Shown: positions 1 through 8,307, counted from the first letter of the stretch. The stretch is DNA of 64,000 nucleotides from an uncultured Bacteroidales bacterium (GCA_934717675.1 CAKUYZ010000005.1:1-64000); one strand, 5' to 3'. Numbers and translations: made by a program. Notes: generated by a model not told the origin, from the sequence alone.

Positions 1-1
1 C

Positions 2-148
2 CTCCAGGCCGCGCTTGTCCGCATCGAGAACAAGACATACGGCATTTGCCGCGAGACGGGCAAGCTCATCCCAAAGGAGCGCCTGCGAGCCGTGCCGCAC
101 GCCACTCTCAGCATCGAGGCCAAGCAAAAGGGACGACGCGGCGAATAG
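2..148 (+). CDS. TraR/DksA family protein, 3' end (partial)
   Basis: Only the last 48 codons are in the window; the reading frame is open from base 2 to a TAG at 146-148. The translation contains YGICRETGKLIPKERLRAVP followed by HATLSIEAK, the C-terminal signature of the DksA/TraR-like zinc-finger proteins commonly found directly upstream of lspA in Bacteroidota. Only one cysteine remains in the visible part, so the four-cysteine zinc site of classical DksA appears degenerate. Family members bind RNA polymerase; the role of this branch is less clear. It lies 129 bp upstream of lspA on the same strand and may be cotranscribed with it. Confidence 0.85.
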   Translation, partial: LQAALVRIENKTYGICRETGKLIPKERLRAVPHATLSIEAKQKGRRGE

Positions 149-201
149 CCCATAGGGGCTTAAGCCTTAAAGCGTCAAAGTAATAGATCTACTAACATCT
201 C

Positions 202-225
202 CACCCGCGGGTGGGGGGGCGGGTG
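202..225. other. GC-rich hairpin between the DksA-like gene and lspA
   Basis: CACCCGC at 202-208 is complementary to GCGGGTG at 219-225 with a 10-base loop. No T-run follows on either strand, so it is not a convincing intrinsic terminator. It could be an RNA-processing or pausing hairpin in the leader of lspA, or chance in a G-rich stretch. Confidence 0.3.
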
Positions 226-277
226 TCTGTGCGCCAATGCGGAATGACGTGACGCCGACCGTCCAAAAGAAGCCAAA

Positions 278-940
278 ATGTCTAGCAACTCAAAGGTGGC
301 CATAGCGGTCATCGCGGCTGTGTTGGCCGTGGACCAGCTCTTTAAGATATGGGTCAAGACTCACTTTGCTCTTGGTGAGGAGGTGTGCGTTCTGGGCGAT
401 TGGTTCCGCCTTCATTTTGTGGAGAATAATGGCATGGCGTTCGGCATGGAGCTGTCTGGCTCCAGTTGGGGCAAGTTGGCCTTGTCCATTTTTCGTTTGG
501 CGGCCATAGGCTTCATAGGCTGGGGGCTCGTGCGTCTTTGCCGAGAAGAAGGCCGCCGAGGGCTTGTGGTGTGCATTTCGCTTGTCTTGGCTGGGGCTGT
601 GGGCAACATCATCGACTCGGTGTTCTATGGCGTGGTTTTCAGCTCGTCGTGGGGTCAAGTGGCGGAGTTTCTTCCTGCCGACGGTGGCTACGGCTCTTGG
701 CTCCATGGCAGGGTTGTGGATATGCTCTATTTCCCGCTCATAGAGGGTGTATATCCAGATTGGGTGCCTTTTGTCGGCGGGCAGACGTTCTTGTTTTTCC
801 GCCCTGTCTTCAATGTTGCAGATTCCGCCATATGTGTTGGCATATTCCTGCTTTTGGTCTTCTATCACAAGGATTTGAGCGCTGTGCTAAGCGATGCCAA
901 GGGTGCTGATGACGGCAAGGCTCAAAATGCCGCACAATAA
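278..940 (+). CDS. lspA: Lipoprotein signal peptidase (signal peptidase II)
   Basis: Inner-membrane aspartyl protease that cleaves the signal peptide of prolipoproteins before the diacylglyceryl-cysteine. The product has 220 residues and several hydrophobic segments. The two catalytic-aspartate motifs are visible as GNIIDS (D113) and FNVADSA (D182), and VENNGMAFG near residue 48 is the conserved N-terminal motif. It is longer than the roughly 165-residue proteobacterial enzyme because of an insert of about 45 residues between the two aspartate motifs, as in other Bacteroidota LspA. Several lipoproteins in this window (SprE, MacA-like, DUF4876, cyclophilin) would be substrates. Confidence 0.95.
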   Translation: MSSNSKVAIAVIAAVLAVDQLFKIWVKTHFALGEEVCVLGDWFRLHFVENNGMAFGMELSGSSWGKLALSIFRLAAIGFIGWGLVRLCREEGRRGLVVCISLVLAGAVGNIIDSVFYGVVFSSSWGQVAEFLPADGGYGSWLHGRVVDMLYFPLIEGVYPDWVPFVGGQTFLFFRPVFNVADSAICVGIFLLLVFYHKDLSAVLSDAKGADDGKAQNAAQ

Positions 941-963
941 GCCGACAAAAAGTGGCCCCGCGC

Positions 964-994
964 TTTGCAAAGAAGAGAAAAAGTTATAATTTTG
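964..994 (+). promoter_or_regulatory. Promoter of tRNA-Cys (Bacteroidota -33/-7 type)
   Basis: TTTG at 964-967 and TAATTTTG at 987-994 are separated by 19 bp, an exact match to the Bacteroidota sigma-70 promoter (TTTG, then TAnnTTTG). Transcription would start near base 1000, about 40 bases before the tRNA. Confidence 0.75.
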
Positions 995-1041
995 TCATCG
1001 CTAAGCAAGAGGTAAGGCTCGGCTAAGCAAGACAAAGAGAT

Positions 1042-1113
1042 GGTCGGTTGGATGAGTGGCTTAGTCTACGGTCTGCAAAACCGTCCACGGCGGTTCGAAT
1101 CCGCCACCGACCT
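1042..1113 (+). tRNA. tRNA-Cys (GCA)
   Basis: Complete cloverleaf. Acceptor stem GGTCGGT (1042-1048) pairs with ACCGACC (1106-1112). Anticodon stem ACGGT/ACCGT encloses CTGCAAA, giving anticodon GCA at 1075-1077. The T-arm carries GGTTCGAATCC. The discriminator base at 1113 is T, the usual identity element of tRNA-Cys. CCA is not encoded. It has its own promoter and is followed by a terminator-like hairpin. Confidence 0.95.
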
Positions 1114-1117
1114 CAAG

Positions 1118-1150
1118 GGGTTCTGAAGAAATTCGGAGCCTCTTTTTTGT
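1118..1150 (+). terminator. Intrinsic terminator after tRNA-Cys
   Basis: GGTTC near 1119 pairs with GAGCC near 1137-1141, and a run of Ts follows from 1143. The stem is short but the T-run is good, and it lies directly downstream of the tRNA. Confidence 0.55.
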
Positions 1151-1259
1151 TGTGGTTACAAACTTAGCTTTCCCTTTCCACCGTGGGTGTCGTAGGTTCT
1201 TTGTTTGCGGGATTGAGTGTGCTTTTTTATACGCAAATAGTGCGTGGAGGAGATAAAAA

Positions 1260-1298
1260 ACAGCCGTGCCGTACTCTGAGAAAGTACGGCACGGCTGT
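1260..1298. terminator. Perfect 15-bp bidirectional terminator hairpin
   Basis: Bases 1260-1274 are an exact inverted repeat of 1284-1298 around a 9-base loop. Six As precede it (1254-1259) and TTTT follows, so it can end transcripts on either strand. It probably terminates the minus-strand rfbA-rfbC-rfbD transcript, whose last stop codon is at 1350. The rest of the 940-1350 interval holds only the tRNA and its signals. Confidence 0.85.
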
Positions 1299-1349
1299 TT
1301 TGTCTAGTTGGTTGGAGACCTCAATAGTGGCTCCTGTCCATAGTGTCGG

Positions 1350-2252
1350 TTATTTGGCCGCCCAGGCCTCATAACACATCCTAGTGGCTTTTCTCCACCC
1401 CATTTTGCAGTCGTTTATGGCAAAGACGGAGAAGATCTTGTCAGTGCAGAGTGTGGAGTAGTGTGGGCGGTGCGCTTTTGTGGGATATTGATCCGTTGAG
1501 ATAGGGTGGAGGCGGCACTCTGTCTCCGCCAACATGGCAATGCCAGAGGCAAAGTCATACCACGAGCACTCGCCTTGATCTGCGAAGTGATATATGCCGC
1601 CCATATTCCGCCCCGACTCATATTGCGTGGCAATGCGCAGCAGCGCCCGTCCGAGATTGGCTGCAAGCGTAGGCGAGCCTGTCTGGTCGGCCACGACGTT
1701 GAGTTCCTTGCGCTCGCTGAAGAGGCGCAGCATGGTGAGGAAGAAGTTCTTGGCCTTGTGGGAATATAGCCATTGAGTGCGGACAATCACACTGTCGCAC
1801 CCTGCTGCCAAAATCTCTCTTTCCCCCGCCAATTTGGTACGCCCGTAAGCCCCCAGTGGCGCGGTCTGGTCTGTCTCCTTGTAGGGGCTATGGGCGGTGC
1901 CGTCAAACACATAGTCCGTGGAGACGTGAATCAGCACTGCGCCGGTCTCTTTGGCGGCTTGAGCCAAGAATTTTGGGGCCAGATGGTTCAGTTTGTCGGT
2001 GGCCTCTTCATTGTCCTCAGCGGCGTCCACCGCCGTGTATGCCGCGCAGTTGATTATCACGTCTGGCTTATACTTGCTTATGGTTTCTGCCACGGCTTCG
2101 CTGTTTGTCAAGTCGCAGTTGGCGGAACCCAGACCCATCATCTCCAATGAGTTTGAGAATGGCTCTGCAACCCCTTGCTCCATCACGGTTTGGCCGAGCA
2201 TTCCTGTGGCTCCAAAGACGAGTGCCCGCCGTCTTTCTCCTTTTTGTCTCAT
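1350..2252 (-). CDS. rfbD: dTDP-4-dehydrorhamnose reductase
   Basis: Last enzyme of dTDP-L-rhamnose synthesis, an NAD(P)H-dependent reduction of dTDP-4-dehydro-L-rhamnose. The product has 300 residues, the normal family length. The N-terminus carries the Rossmann motif GATGMLGQ near residue 14, and the catalytic Y-x3-K pair lies in YGRTKLAGE; STDYVFDG is also conserved. It ends a three-gene minus-strand cluster, 3 bp after rfbC, and is followed by a strong terminator hairpin. Confidence 0.95.
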   Translation of the reverse strand: MRQKGERRRALVFGATGMLGQTVMEQGVAEPFSNSLEMMGLGSANCDLTNSEAVAETISKYKPDVIINCAAYTAVDAAEDNEEATDKLNHLAPKFLAQAAKETGAVLIHVSTDYVFDGTAHSPYKETDQTAPLGAYGRTKLAGEREILAAGCDSVIVRTQWLYSHKAKNFFLTMLRLFSERKELNVVADQTGSPTLAANLGRALLRIATQYESGRNMGGIYHFADQGECSWYDFASGIAMLAETECRLHPISTDQYPTKAHRPHYSTLCTDKIFSVFAINDCKMGWRKATRMCYEAWAAK

Positions 2253-2255
2253 TCG

Positions 2256-2831
2256 CTACTTAGAGTAGAGGTCCGTGTTGTAGTCAAACAATCCTTCTGC
2301 CTCGGCAAGCCGTTTGTGCTTGCGGTCTTTGTCCGAGAGCAAAATTTTGTCAGACGGGATGCGCCAGTCTATGCCCAGCGCAGGGTCGTCAAAAGCAATG
2401 GCGCCCTCGCTCTCAGGGGCGTAGAGGTTGTCGCACTTATATTGGAAGAGTGCTGTCTCGCTCAGCACGGCAAATCCGTGAGCGAATCCTCGCGGGATGA
2501 AGAGCTGCCTGTGGTTCTCGCCCGACAGCTCAACAGCCACGTGTTGACCGAAAGTGGGGCTGCCGCGGCGCACGTCCACGGCCACGTCGAGCACCGTGCC
2601 GCATATCACTCTCACAAGCTTGCTCTGCGACTTCTCGCCTCTCTGAAAGTGCAGGCCGCGCACCACGCCATAGCTTGAGAAACTCTCATTGTCTTGCACA
2701 AAGTCTATGTGCCGCACCTTGGCGTTGAAGTCGCGCTGCGAATAAGACTCAAAGAAATAGCCCCGCGCGTCGCCAAATATTTTAGGCTCAATGATGACGA
2801 CACCCTCCAGGGCCGTCTTTATTACTTCCAT
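2256..2831 (-). CDS. rfbC: dTDP-4-dehydrorhamnose 3,5-epimerase
   Basis: Cupin-fold epimerase that converts dTDP-4-dehydro-6-deoxyglucose to the L-rhamno form. It has 191 residues, typical of the family. Recognisable motifs are EPKIFGDARGYFFESY near residue 15, VRGLHFQ (catalytic His) near residue 58 and FIPRGFAHGF near 110. It lies 11 bp after rfbA and 3 bp before rfbD, so the three are almost certainly one transcript. Confidence 0.95.
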   Translation of the reverse strand: MEVIKTALEGVVIIEPKIFGDARGYFFESYSQRDFNAKVRHIDFVQDNESFSSYGVVRGLHFQRGEKSQSKLVRVICGTVLDVAVDVRRGSPTFGQHVAVELSGENHRQLFIPRGFAHGFAVLSETALFQYKCDNLYAPESEGAIAFDDPALGIDWRIPSDKILLSDKDRKHKRLAEAEGLFDYNTDLYSK

Positions 2832-2842
2832 CCGATATAGTA

Positions 2843-3724
2843 TTACGCATTTTCCTCGGCTAGCCTGATGAGGTATTTGCCGTAGTCGTTTTTCTTCATT
2901 GGCTCTGCTTGGCGCAGGAGAGTCTGGCGGTCAATCCAACCCTGCCTGTATGCAATCTCCTCTAGGCAAGCCACTTTGAGCCCTTGCCTCTTCTCCACCA
3001 CCTCAATGAAAGTGGAGGCCTCGGAGAGGCTCTCGTGAGTGCCTGTGTCCAGCCAGGCGAAGCCTCGCCCAAGCTTTTGCAAGCTCAAGTTGCCTTGCTC
3101 CAAATATGTTTGGTTGACCGATGTTATCTCCAATTCGCCGCGGGCCGATGGCTTGAGGTTTGCTGCGATGTCCACCACGCTGTTGGGGTAGAAGTATAGC
3201 CCCACCACGGCATAGTTCGACTTAGGCTTAGCCGGTTTCTCCTCAATGCTCACCACTTTGCCGCTCTGGTCAAATTCGGCCACGCCATAACGCTCCGGGT
3301 CGGCCACCCAATAGCCGTAGATTGAGGCCTCTCCGCGTTTCTCAGCTGCTTCTATCGATTTCCGCAGCATCTGGTCGAAGCTTTGGCCAAAGAAGATGTT
3401 GTCTCCCAACACCAGGCACACGGTGTCATTGCCAATGAAGTCGCGGCCAATGATGAAGGCCTGCGCCAATCCGTCAGGGCTAGGCTGCTCGGCATACGTG
3501 AGGTTCACGCCATAGTCCGCACCCGTGCCAAGCAGGCGGCGGAACCCGGGCAAATCTGCGGGGGTGGAGATGATGAGGATGTCGCGTATTCCCGCCAACA
3601 TGAGGGTGGAGAGCGGGTAGTATATCATCGGCTTGTCGTAGATTGGCAGCAACTGCTTCGACACGCCTTTTGTTATTGGGTAGAGGCGCGTGCCGCTGCC
3701 TCCGGCCAAGACAATTCCTTTCAT
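2843..3724 (-). CDS. rfbA: Glucose-1-phosphate thymidylyltransferase
   Basis: First step of dTDP-rhamnose synthesis: dTTP plus glucose-1-phosphate gives dTDP-glucose. 293 residues. The nucleotide-binding signature GGSGTRLYPIT is at residues 8-18, followed by KQLLPIYDKPMIYYPLS and LVLGDNIFFG. It is the first gene of the rfbA-rfbC-rfbD cluster; rfbB, the remaining pathway gene, is about 8 kb away at 12010-13086. No perfect TAnnTTTG box is visible directly upstream. Confidence 0.95.
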   Translation of the reverse strand: MKGIVLAGGSGTRLYPITKGVSKQLLPIYDKPMIYYPLSTLMLAGIRDILIISTPADLPGFRRLLGTGADYGVNLTYAEQPSPDGLAQAFIIGRDFIGNDTVCLVLGDNIFFGQSFDQMLRKSIEAAEKRGEASIYGYWVADPERYGVAEFDQSGKVVSIEEKPAKPKSNYAVVGLYFYPNSVVDIAANLKPSARGELEITSVNQTYLEQGNLSLQKLGRGFAWLDTGTHESLSEASTFIEVVEKRQGLKVACLEEIAYRQGWIDRQTLLRQAEPMKKNDYGKYLIRLAEENA

Positions 3725-3763
3725 TTTCTGACGCTTGCTTTATTAGTTAACTAACACATAAAC

Positions 3764-3816
3764 GGACGCACAGCCAAACCCGACACTCCGTCTTCGCCGC
3801 TGTGCGTCCTTATTTT
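3764..3816 (+). terminator. 10-bp hairpin with plus-strand T-run
   Basis: GGACGCACAG (3764-3773) is complementary to CTGTGCGTCC (3800-3809), and a T-rich tract follows on the plus strand. The loop is 26 bases. Both flanking genes are on the minus strand, so the orientation of the T-run does not fit the obvious need to end the 3873 transcript; function is uncertain. Confidence 0.4.
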
Positions 3817-3872
3817 TTGCGCTTCATCTTTCGCCTGCGCTCGTAATGACCCAAGGCGAAGTTCAGATCGCG

Positions 3873-4664
3873 CTATCTCTTGATAAACTCGCCCTGCGAA
3901 TTGTCGTAGTTGAGGTAATATTTGCCTTTGCTCAGGGTGGCAATGTTGATGTTGGAGCCGTAGCCTTTGAAGACTATGCCTCCAAACTGGTCATAGACCT
4001 CATACATTGTCTCACCCGTAAACGTTATGTCGTTGCTAGTGGCCTTGAACTCAATCTTTGGGGTGGTCACAATGGTGACGGCCTCTTTGGAGTAGGATTG
4101 CACTTTGCGGTTGCCCGTGGTTTGGCGCACCCTGAACTTGTTGGCGCCGCTGTGGGTGCGCACTTTCACGTCATATTCATTGGCCTGATTATGGCCCTTG
4201 CCGCGCACTTCGCCCACTTTCACCCATTTATTCCAACGGAACTGCTCCACGATGAATGGCAGAGACCCCGTCTCACCCGAGGTGGTGAAATGCAGCACGC
4301 CGTCTTTTACTGAGATGGACTCGAACTTGGCTGGTTTCTGCACCTGCAAGGCGGTGGCGTTGAGCACCATGGGGGTGCAATCGTCCTTATACCGGATCAC
4401 CACGTTCACCTCATCGCCCACCGAGAATCCATATACTGAGAGGTCTATCTCAAAAGCGCTGGAGTTTATCTCGTCGGTTGTGATCATGCCGTTGACCGTG
4501 ACCTCATAGGCGCAAAAGCCCACACCCGACGGCGCAAACGGGTTCTTCACATATATGTTCTCCCCTTGGTATGTTCCCTTTATGACGAGTTCCTCGGCAT
4601 TTATGTTCTGCGCAAGGCCGAACAACGACGCGAGGCCCGTAAGCGCACAGAGAAGTTTCCTCAT
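3873..4664 (-). CDS. Secreted protein with T9SS type-A-like C-terminal tail
   Basis: 263 residues; no enzymatic family recognised. Residues 1-23 form a signal peptide ending AQNINAEE. The middle looks like two beta-sandwich repeats. The last 45 residues (MYEVYDQFGGIVFKGYG, then INIATLSKGKYYL, ending GEFIKR) resemble the type-A C-terminal sorting domain of T9SS substrates, whose usual form is a YxVYDxxGxxV motif, a xIxxLxxGxYxL motif and a final basic KxIK. It stands alone between rfbA and ispG. The window also encodes PorX and SprE/PorW, so the host probably has a T9SS. Export is strongly supported, T9SS delivery is inferred. Confidence 0.7.
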   Translation of the reverse strand: MRKLLCALTGLASLFGLAQNINAEELVIKGTYQGENIYVKNPFAPSGVGFCAYEVTVNGMITTDEINSSAFEIDLSVYGFSVGDEVNVVIRYKDDCTPMVLNATALQVQKPAKFESISVKDGVLHFTTSGETGSLPFIVEQFRWNKWVKVGEVRGKGHNQANEYDVKVRTHSGANKFRVRQTTGNRKVQSYSKEAVTIVTTPKIEFKATSNDITFTGETMYEVYDQFGGIVFKGYGSNINIATLSKGKYYLNYDNSQGEFIKR

Positions 4665-4688
4665 TTTAAGCTATTGGTTTTCAACTTC

Positions 4689-4719
4689 CAATTTTAGCAA
4701 TTTTTGCGCAAATTGGCAA
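4689..4719 (-). promoter_or_regulatory. Promoter for the secreted protein at 3873-4664
   Basis: On the minus strand, TTG (4717-4719) and TAAAATTG (4689-4696) are 20 bp apart. The -7 box differs from TAnnTTTG at one base. The predicted start is about 20 bases before the ATG at 4664. Confidence 0.5.
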
Positions 4720-4740
4720 GAATTCCGTCCTTATATGCGT

Positions 4741-6540
4741 CTATTTTTGTGGCTCCACCCATCGGCCGTCGGCCTTAATTATCTGTTTGAGAATGTCTAA
4801 GGCCTCGCTTTGGTCTATTGACCTCTTGATCACCTCTTTGCCTCGGTAGAGCGATATTTTGCCTCGGCCCGCGCCCACATAGCCGTAGTCGGCGTCCGCC
4901 ATCTCGCCTATGCCGTTCACTATGCAGCCCATCACGCCAATTTTGAGGCCTCGCAGGTGGCCAAACTGCTCTTTTATGTGCCCGACAGTCTCCTGTATGT
5001 CATACAGGGTGCGTCCGCAGCCAGGGCACGAGATGAACTCCGTGCGGCTGAACCTGGCGCGGGTGGCTTGCAGCAAGATGTCCGCGGCATCCGACACATC
5101 GGCTGGGATGGCGTTGGGCGCAATGACGCAGATGCCGTCTGCCAACCCGTCAATAAGAAGACCGCCAAGGTCCGCGGCCATCTCTAGTTGGATGGCGTCA
5201 GCATTGGCCTCCTTTGAACTGTATGTGGGCACGAAAGGTGCTTCAATGCCCCTGTTTGTAAGTTCTAGTGACAAGGCGCGCATCTCCGCTTGCGTGTTCC
5301 CCGTCTCGCACTCTCCCAAGACTATGACGTTGCCGCGGCGCAGGGCCGTATCGTCTTGTGCCATGAGTTCGCTCAGTGTCAGGCGGATAAATATTTCTTG
5401 ATCTGGCGCCGTCTCGGCCTTATGCAGAGACAGTATTTTGCGCTCGCCCGCAGAGGCGTTGCAGGCTGACCCGCAGTCTGTGGCCACCGTCCAGTCTTGC
5501 TCTGTGGGGGCGTGGCCAAGCGTCATTATCATGGGAGCGTTGTCTCCGCCTATGTTGGCCACGGCGCGAGACGCTCTCCTCTGATAGGCGAAGGGCGAGT
5601 AGCTCGATGTGGAGACCTCCCTCACGCCTTGAGCGTCTTGCAGTTTGGCGCAGTGCCTCACGAGTGCTTTGGCCACGGGAATCTCAGCCTCTGGGGCTTC
5701 GGTGAGGGACACTCTGATGGTGTCTCCAAGCCCGTCATTTAGCAATGCGCCTATGCCTGCGGCCGATTTTATGCGTCCCTCTGCATCGCTGCCAGCCTCC
5801 GTCACGCCAAGATGCAACGGATACACGGTGCCGCGCCGCCTCAACGTGGCGGCCAAGAGCCTCACTGTCTCCACCATGACACGTGTGTTGCTGCTCTTGA
5901 TGCTTATGGCAATGTCGTGGAAGTCAAGCTCTTCTAGAGCGTCAATATATTCTGTGCAAGATGCCACCATGCCTTGTGGCGTGTCTCCATACTTGGCCAT
6001 TATCCTGTCGGAGAGCGACCCGTGATTCACGCCAATGCGCAACGCCGTGCCGTGAGCCTTGCAAGCGTCCACCAATGGGCGCAACTTCTGCAAAATGAGG
6101 CCGTGCCACTCCGCGTCAGTCATCTTATCGGCATCTTTGTTGAAGCGTTTGGCCTCGCCCGTATAGTTTCCTGGGTTTATCCTCACCGCCTCAACAAGCG
6201 CCGCCGCCGTGATGGCCGCATTGGGGTTGAAATGCACATCGGCCACGAGAGGCACCGTGCGCCCTTTGTCGCGCAACTCTTGTGCCACCAGACCTATGCT
6301 GCGGGCCTCGCGCTCGCCTTGCGTGGTCAGGCGCACAATCTCGCCGCCCGCGGCCACAATGCGCAAGCACTGCTCCACCGATGCTTCTATGTCGTTGGTG
6401 TCGGTCGTCGTCATTGACTGCACGCGGATGGGGGCGTCGCCACCCATCGACAGGTTGCCAATGCGAATCGCGGCGGTCTGCTGCCGGCTATACTTAAAAA
6501 GCGACGGCGCAAACTGTTTATTGTCAGCTGAACCCATCAT
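4741..6540 (-). CDS. ispG: 4-hydroxy-3-methylbut-2-enyl diphosphate synthase, long form
   Basis: [4Fe-4S] enzyme of the MEP isoprenoid pathway that converts MEcPP to HMBPP. About 600 residues, far longer than the 370-residue E. coli enzyme. The extra domain between the TIM barrel and the iron-sulfur domain is the form known from Bacteroidota, Chlamydia and plants. Cluster ligands are visible in CPGCGRTL and GVMGCIVNG near the C-terminus. The frame opens at a TTG at 6582, but a TAnnTTTG promoter box lies at 6558-6565, so translation must start at the ATG at 6540 (or 6537). Confidence 0.95.
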   Translation of the reverse strand: MMGSADNKQFAPSLFKYSRQQTAAIRIGNLSMGGDAPIRVQSMTTTDTNDIEASVEQCLRIVAAGGEIVRLTTQGEREARSIGLVAQELRDKGRTVPLVADVHFNPNAAITAAALVEAVRINPGNYTGEAKRFNKDADKMTDAEWHGLILQKLRPLVDACKAHGTALRIGVNHGSLSDRIMAKYGDTPQGMVASCTEYIDALEELDFHDIAISIKSSNTRVMVETVRLLAATLRRRGTVYPLHLGVTEAGSDAEGRIKSAAGIGALLNDGLGDTIRVSLTEAPEAEIPVAKALVRHCAKLQDAQGVREVSTSSYSPFAYQRRASRAVANIGGDNAPMIMTLGHAPTEQDWTVATDCGSACNASAGERKILSLHKAETAPDQEIFIRLTLSELMAQDDTALRRGNVIVLGECETGNTQAEMRALSLELTNRGIEAPFVPTYSSKEANADAIQLEMAADLGGLLIDGLADGICVIAPNAIPADVSDAADILLQATRARFSRTEFISCPGCGRTLYDIQETVGHIKEQFGHLRGLKIGVMGCIVNGIGEMADADYGYVGAGRGKISLYRGKEVIKRSIDQSEALDILKQIIKADGRWVEPQK

Positions 6541-6557
6541 ACCTGTTTGTGTCTGCG

Positions 6558-6565
6558 CAAAGATA
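6558..6565 (-). promoter_or_regulatory. -7 promoter box of ispG
   Basis: The minus strand reads TATCTTTG, a perfect TAnnTTTG box, 18 bases upstream of the ATG at 6540. No well-spaced TTTG is present further up. It decides the ispG start against the upstream TTG at 6582. Confidence 0.5.
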
Positions 6566-6580
6566 GCTCTTTTTGTAATC

Positions 6581-6613
6581 AAAAAACGCCACGCCCTGGA
6601 CAGGGGCGTGGCG
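6581..6613 (-). terminator. Terminator of the exbB-exbD operon
   Basis: CGCCACGCCC (6587-6596) pairs with GGGCGTGGCG (6604-6613). On the minus strand the hairpin is followed by six Ts (6586-6581). It lies 37 bases after the stop of the last exbD and directly before the ispG promoter. Confidence 0.85.
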
Positions 6614-6649
6614 CTCTCGCATTGCTTGGTACTATTTGCTATTTACCTT

Positions 6650-7105
6650 TTATTTTTTGCGGGCAGCGTAGCTGATCTTCAATGCCTGCGCCTTGCGTAG
6701 GGCCTGCTTGATGTCAGTTATGGTGCCCATCTGGATGTCGGAGTCGGCCTTGATGGAGACCGTCATCTTGGGACGATCGGACTCCTTCTGACCCTCGCGC
6801 TCCTGAAGGATGTAGTTCTCGATGTCATCGACAGTCGCGAACGAGTCATTCAGCTGGATGCGAGGCTCGGTGCCGTACTTTTTTGCCTGAGCCGGCTTGC
6901 CGACATAGATGTAGCTGACGAGCGACTTTTGCTCCAGCTTCGTCACCTCGGTGGCCTCAGGCAGTTTAACCTTGACAATCAGCGTCACCTCCTTCATGTT
7001 CGATGCGACCATGAAGAAGAACAGAAGCATGAACACGATGTCAGGAAGCGAAGAGGTGTTGACCTTGAACTGCCCTTTTTTCTTGCTTTTTCTGATGACT
7101 GCCAT
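6650..7105 (-). CDS. exbD: ExbD/TolR-type biopolymer transport protein (second)
   Basis: Part of the proton-driven ExbB-ExbD complex that energises TonB in the inner membrane. 151 residues: basic cytoplasmic N-terminus (RKSKKKGQFK), one membrane helix at about 20-40 that begins with the proton-carrying aspartate in SLPDIVFM, and a periplasmic domain. It is the second of two consecutive exbD genes; its ATG overlaps the stop of the first at 7105 (TAATG), so translation is coupled. The TonB-dependent receptor at 52795 would depend on such a complex. Confidence 0.9.
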   Translation of the reverse strand: MAVIRKSKKKGQFKVNTSSLPDIVFMLLFFFMVASNMKEVTLIVKVKLPEATEVTKLEQKSLVSYIYVGKPAQAKKYGTEPRIQLNDSFATVDDIENYILQEREGQKESDRPKMTVSIKADSDIQMGTITDIKQALRKAQALKISYAARKK

Positions 7106-7683
7106 TACTTCTTGTAGTTTTTAGGTTCTGCCTCGGAAATCTTCTGAGGGTAGATTTTCTTGATGGCGCTCTGCTCATCTTCCTCGCAGTCGTCGAAGCT
7201 CTTGCCGAACTTTTTCTTCGCCAGCTCGTCGCGCAGCTCGTTGTAGGCTGCCTGAAGCTCGTTCTGAACCTCAAGGTAGGCCTGATACTGGCTGCCGCGG
7301 TCGTTCTGGAGAGAAATGATGCCCTTCGACACCATCACTTTGCCAAAGTAGGGGACGTCGGTCTCCGTCTTTTCTGGCATCGTGGGGTCGTTGTACTTGT
7401 TCTCAATGAACTCCTTGGCCTTGTTCTTCAGCTGGCTTACGTTCTCCATCCATTCGCCCCTGACGAGCAGCTGGTTCTTGTAGTTCAGCTGCACGGTGAA
7501 GACGTTGCGCTCCTTGATGATGGGCGCGTCGGTCTGGTTGGGCGGAGCAATAGGAGGCAACATACGGCCAAGACCGAAGTCGGAGGTCATAGTTGACGAT
7601 ATGAGGAAGAAGACGAGAAGGAGGAACGCGATGTCCGCAGTGGAGCTCGCGTTGACGTCCGGTGTCTCTTTCTTATTGCCCAT
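7105..7683 (-). CDS. exbD: ExbD/TolR-type biopolymer transport protein (first)
   Basis: 192 residues. The N-terminus has the conserved NASSTADIAFLLLVFFLIS segment, with the functional aspartate at the start of the single membrane helix. The periplasmic part is longer than in E. coli ExbD (141 residues) and charged. Two unequal ExbD proteins after one ExbB is the standard arrangement in Bacteroidales; they may form a heteromeric pore. It overlaps the second exbD by one base. Confidence 0.9.
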   Translation of the reverse strand: MGNKKETPDVNASSTADIAFLLLVFFLISSTMTSDFGLGRMLPPIAPPNQTDAPIIKERNVFTVQLNYKNQLLVRGEWMENVSQLKNKAKEFIENKYNDPTMPEKTETDVPYFGKVMVSKGIISLQNDRGSQYQAYLEVQNELQAAYNELRDELAKKKFGKSFDDCEEDEQSAIKKIYPQKISEAEPKNYKK

Positions 7684-7773
7684 AGTTTAAAACTCTTACT
7701 AGGTTAACAACACTTGCCTCGCCGCCCCTGCCGGCAACCCGCTAGGGCCGCCAGCTTGCGCGGCTTTCAGCCC

Positions 7774-8214
7774 TTACTTGAAAAGCTGGTAGATTTCGGT
7801 GACGGCAATCGTGACGATGGCGCCGCCGAGGCACAAATAGAGGGTGAAGAGGCTGGTGTCTGCAACCTTGAGCCAGTTGCCCTCGTTCTGAGTGCCCTCG
7901 TAGCCTATGAGGTTGAGAGGGGTGTCGTCACTGAGAGCCCAGAAAATGCCGATGACGACGACTGCAGCGACAACCGCCACGACGGCCTTGATGAGGCTCT
8001 TGGTGTCGGAAGCTGCGGAGATGCACTCGGAGGCGACAGCCAAGACGATGCCCAGACCAAGCAGTATGCAAGTCCAGACAATGGCCATGTCGGTGGCCGA
8101 GCCGTCAACTACCGCGTCGGCCGCGGTGTTGGTGAAGCTGGCGATGACGAGCACCACGCCCACGATGAGGGCAATGTACTCGACAATCTTCGATATAAGT
8201 TCAAATTTTTTCAT
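7774..8214 (-). CDS. Conserved small membrane protein of the exbB-exbD cluster
   Basis: 146 residues with four hydrophobic segments, at about 12-28, 45-63, 77-95 and 120-140. I recognise no catalytic motif. A small multi-pass protein between exbB and the exbD pair is typical of Bacteroidales, which suggests a role in assembly or stability of the energising complex, but its function is not established. It is 90 bp upstream of the first exbD and 93 bp after exbB. Confidence 0.75.
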   Translation of the reverse strand: MKKFELISKIVEYIALIVGVVLVIASFTNTAADAVVDGSATDMAIVWTCILLGLGIVLAVASECISAASDTKSLIKAVVAVVAAVVVIGIFWALSDDTPLNLIGYEGTQNEGNWLKVADTSLFTLYLCLGGAIVTIAVTEIYQLFK

Positions 8215-8307
8215 CTTCCTGTTATTGTTTTGGCTTAGCTTGTTGGCAATTCGCTCATGCGCGGGGCGGCCCTGAATGGCCAGCCATGCCGCGCCTCGCG
8301 CCGCGGA

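Noticed and set aside
1183..1374. 63-codon ORF downstream of tRNA-Cys
   Set aside because: It runs through the terminator hairpin and into the rfbD 3' end; no homology recognised.
6541..6582. TTG at 6582 as the ispG start
   Set aside because: A TAnnTTTG promoter box lies between it and the ATG at 6540, and the extra residues are not family-like.
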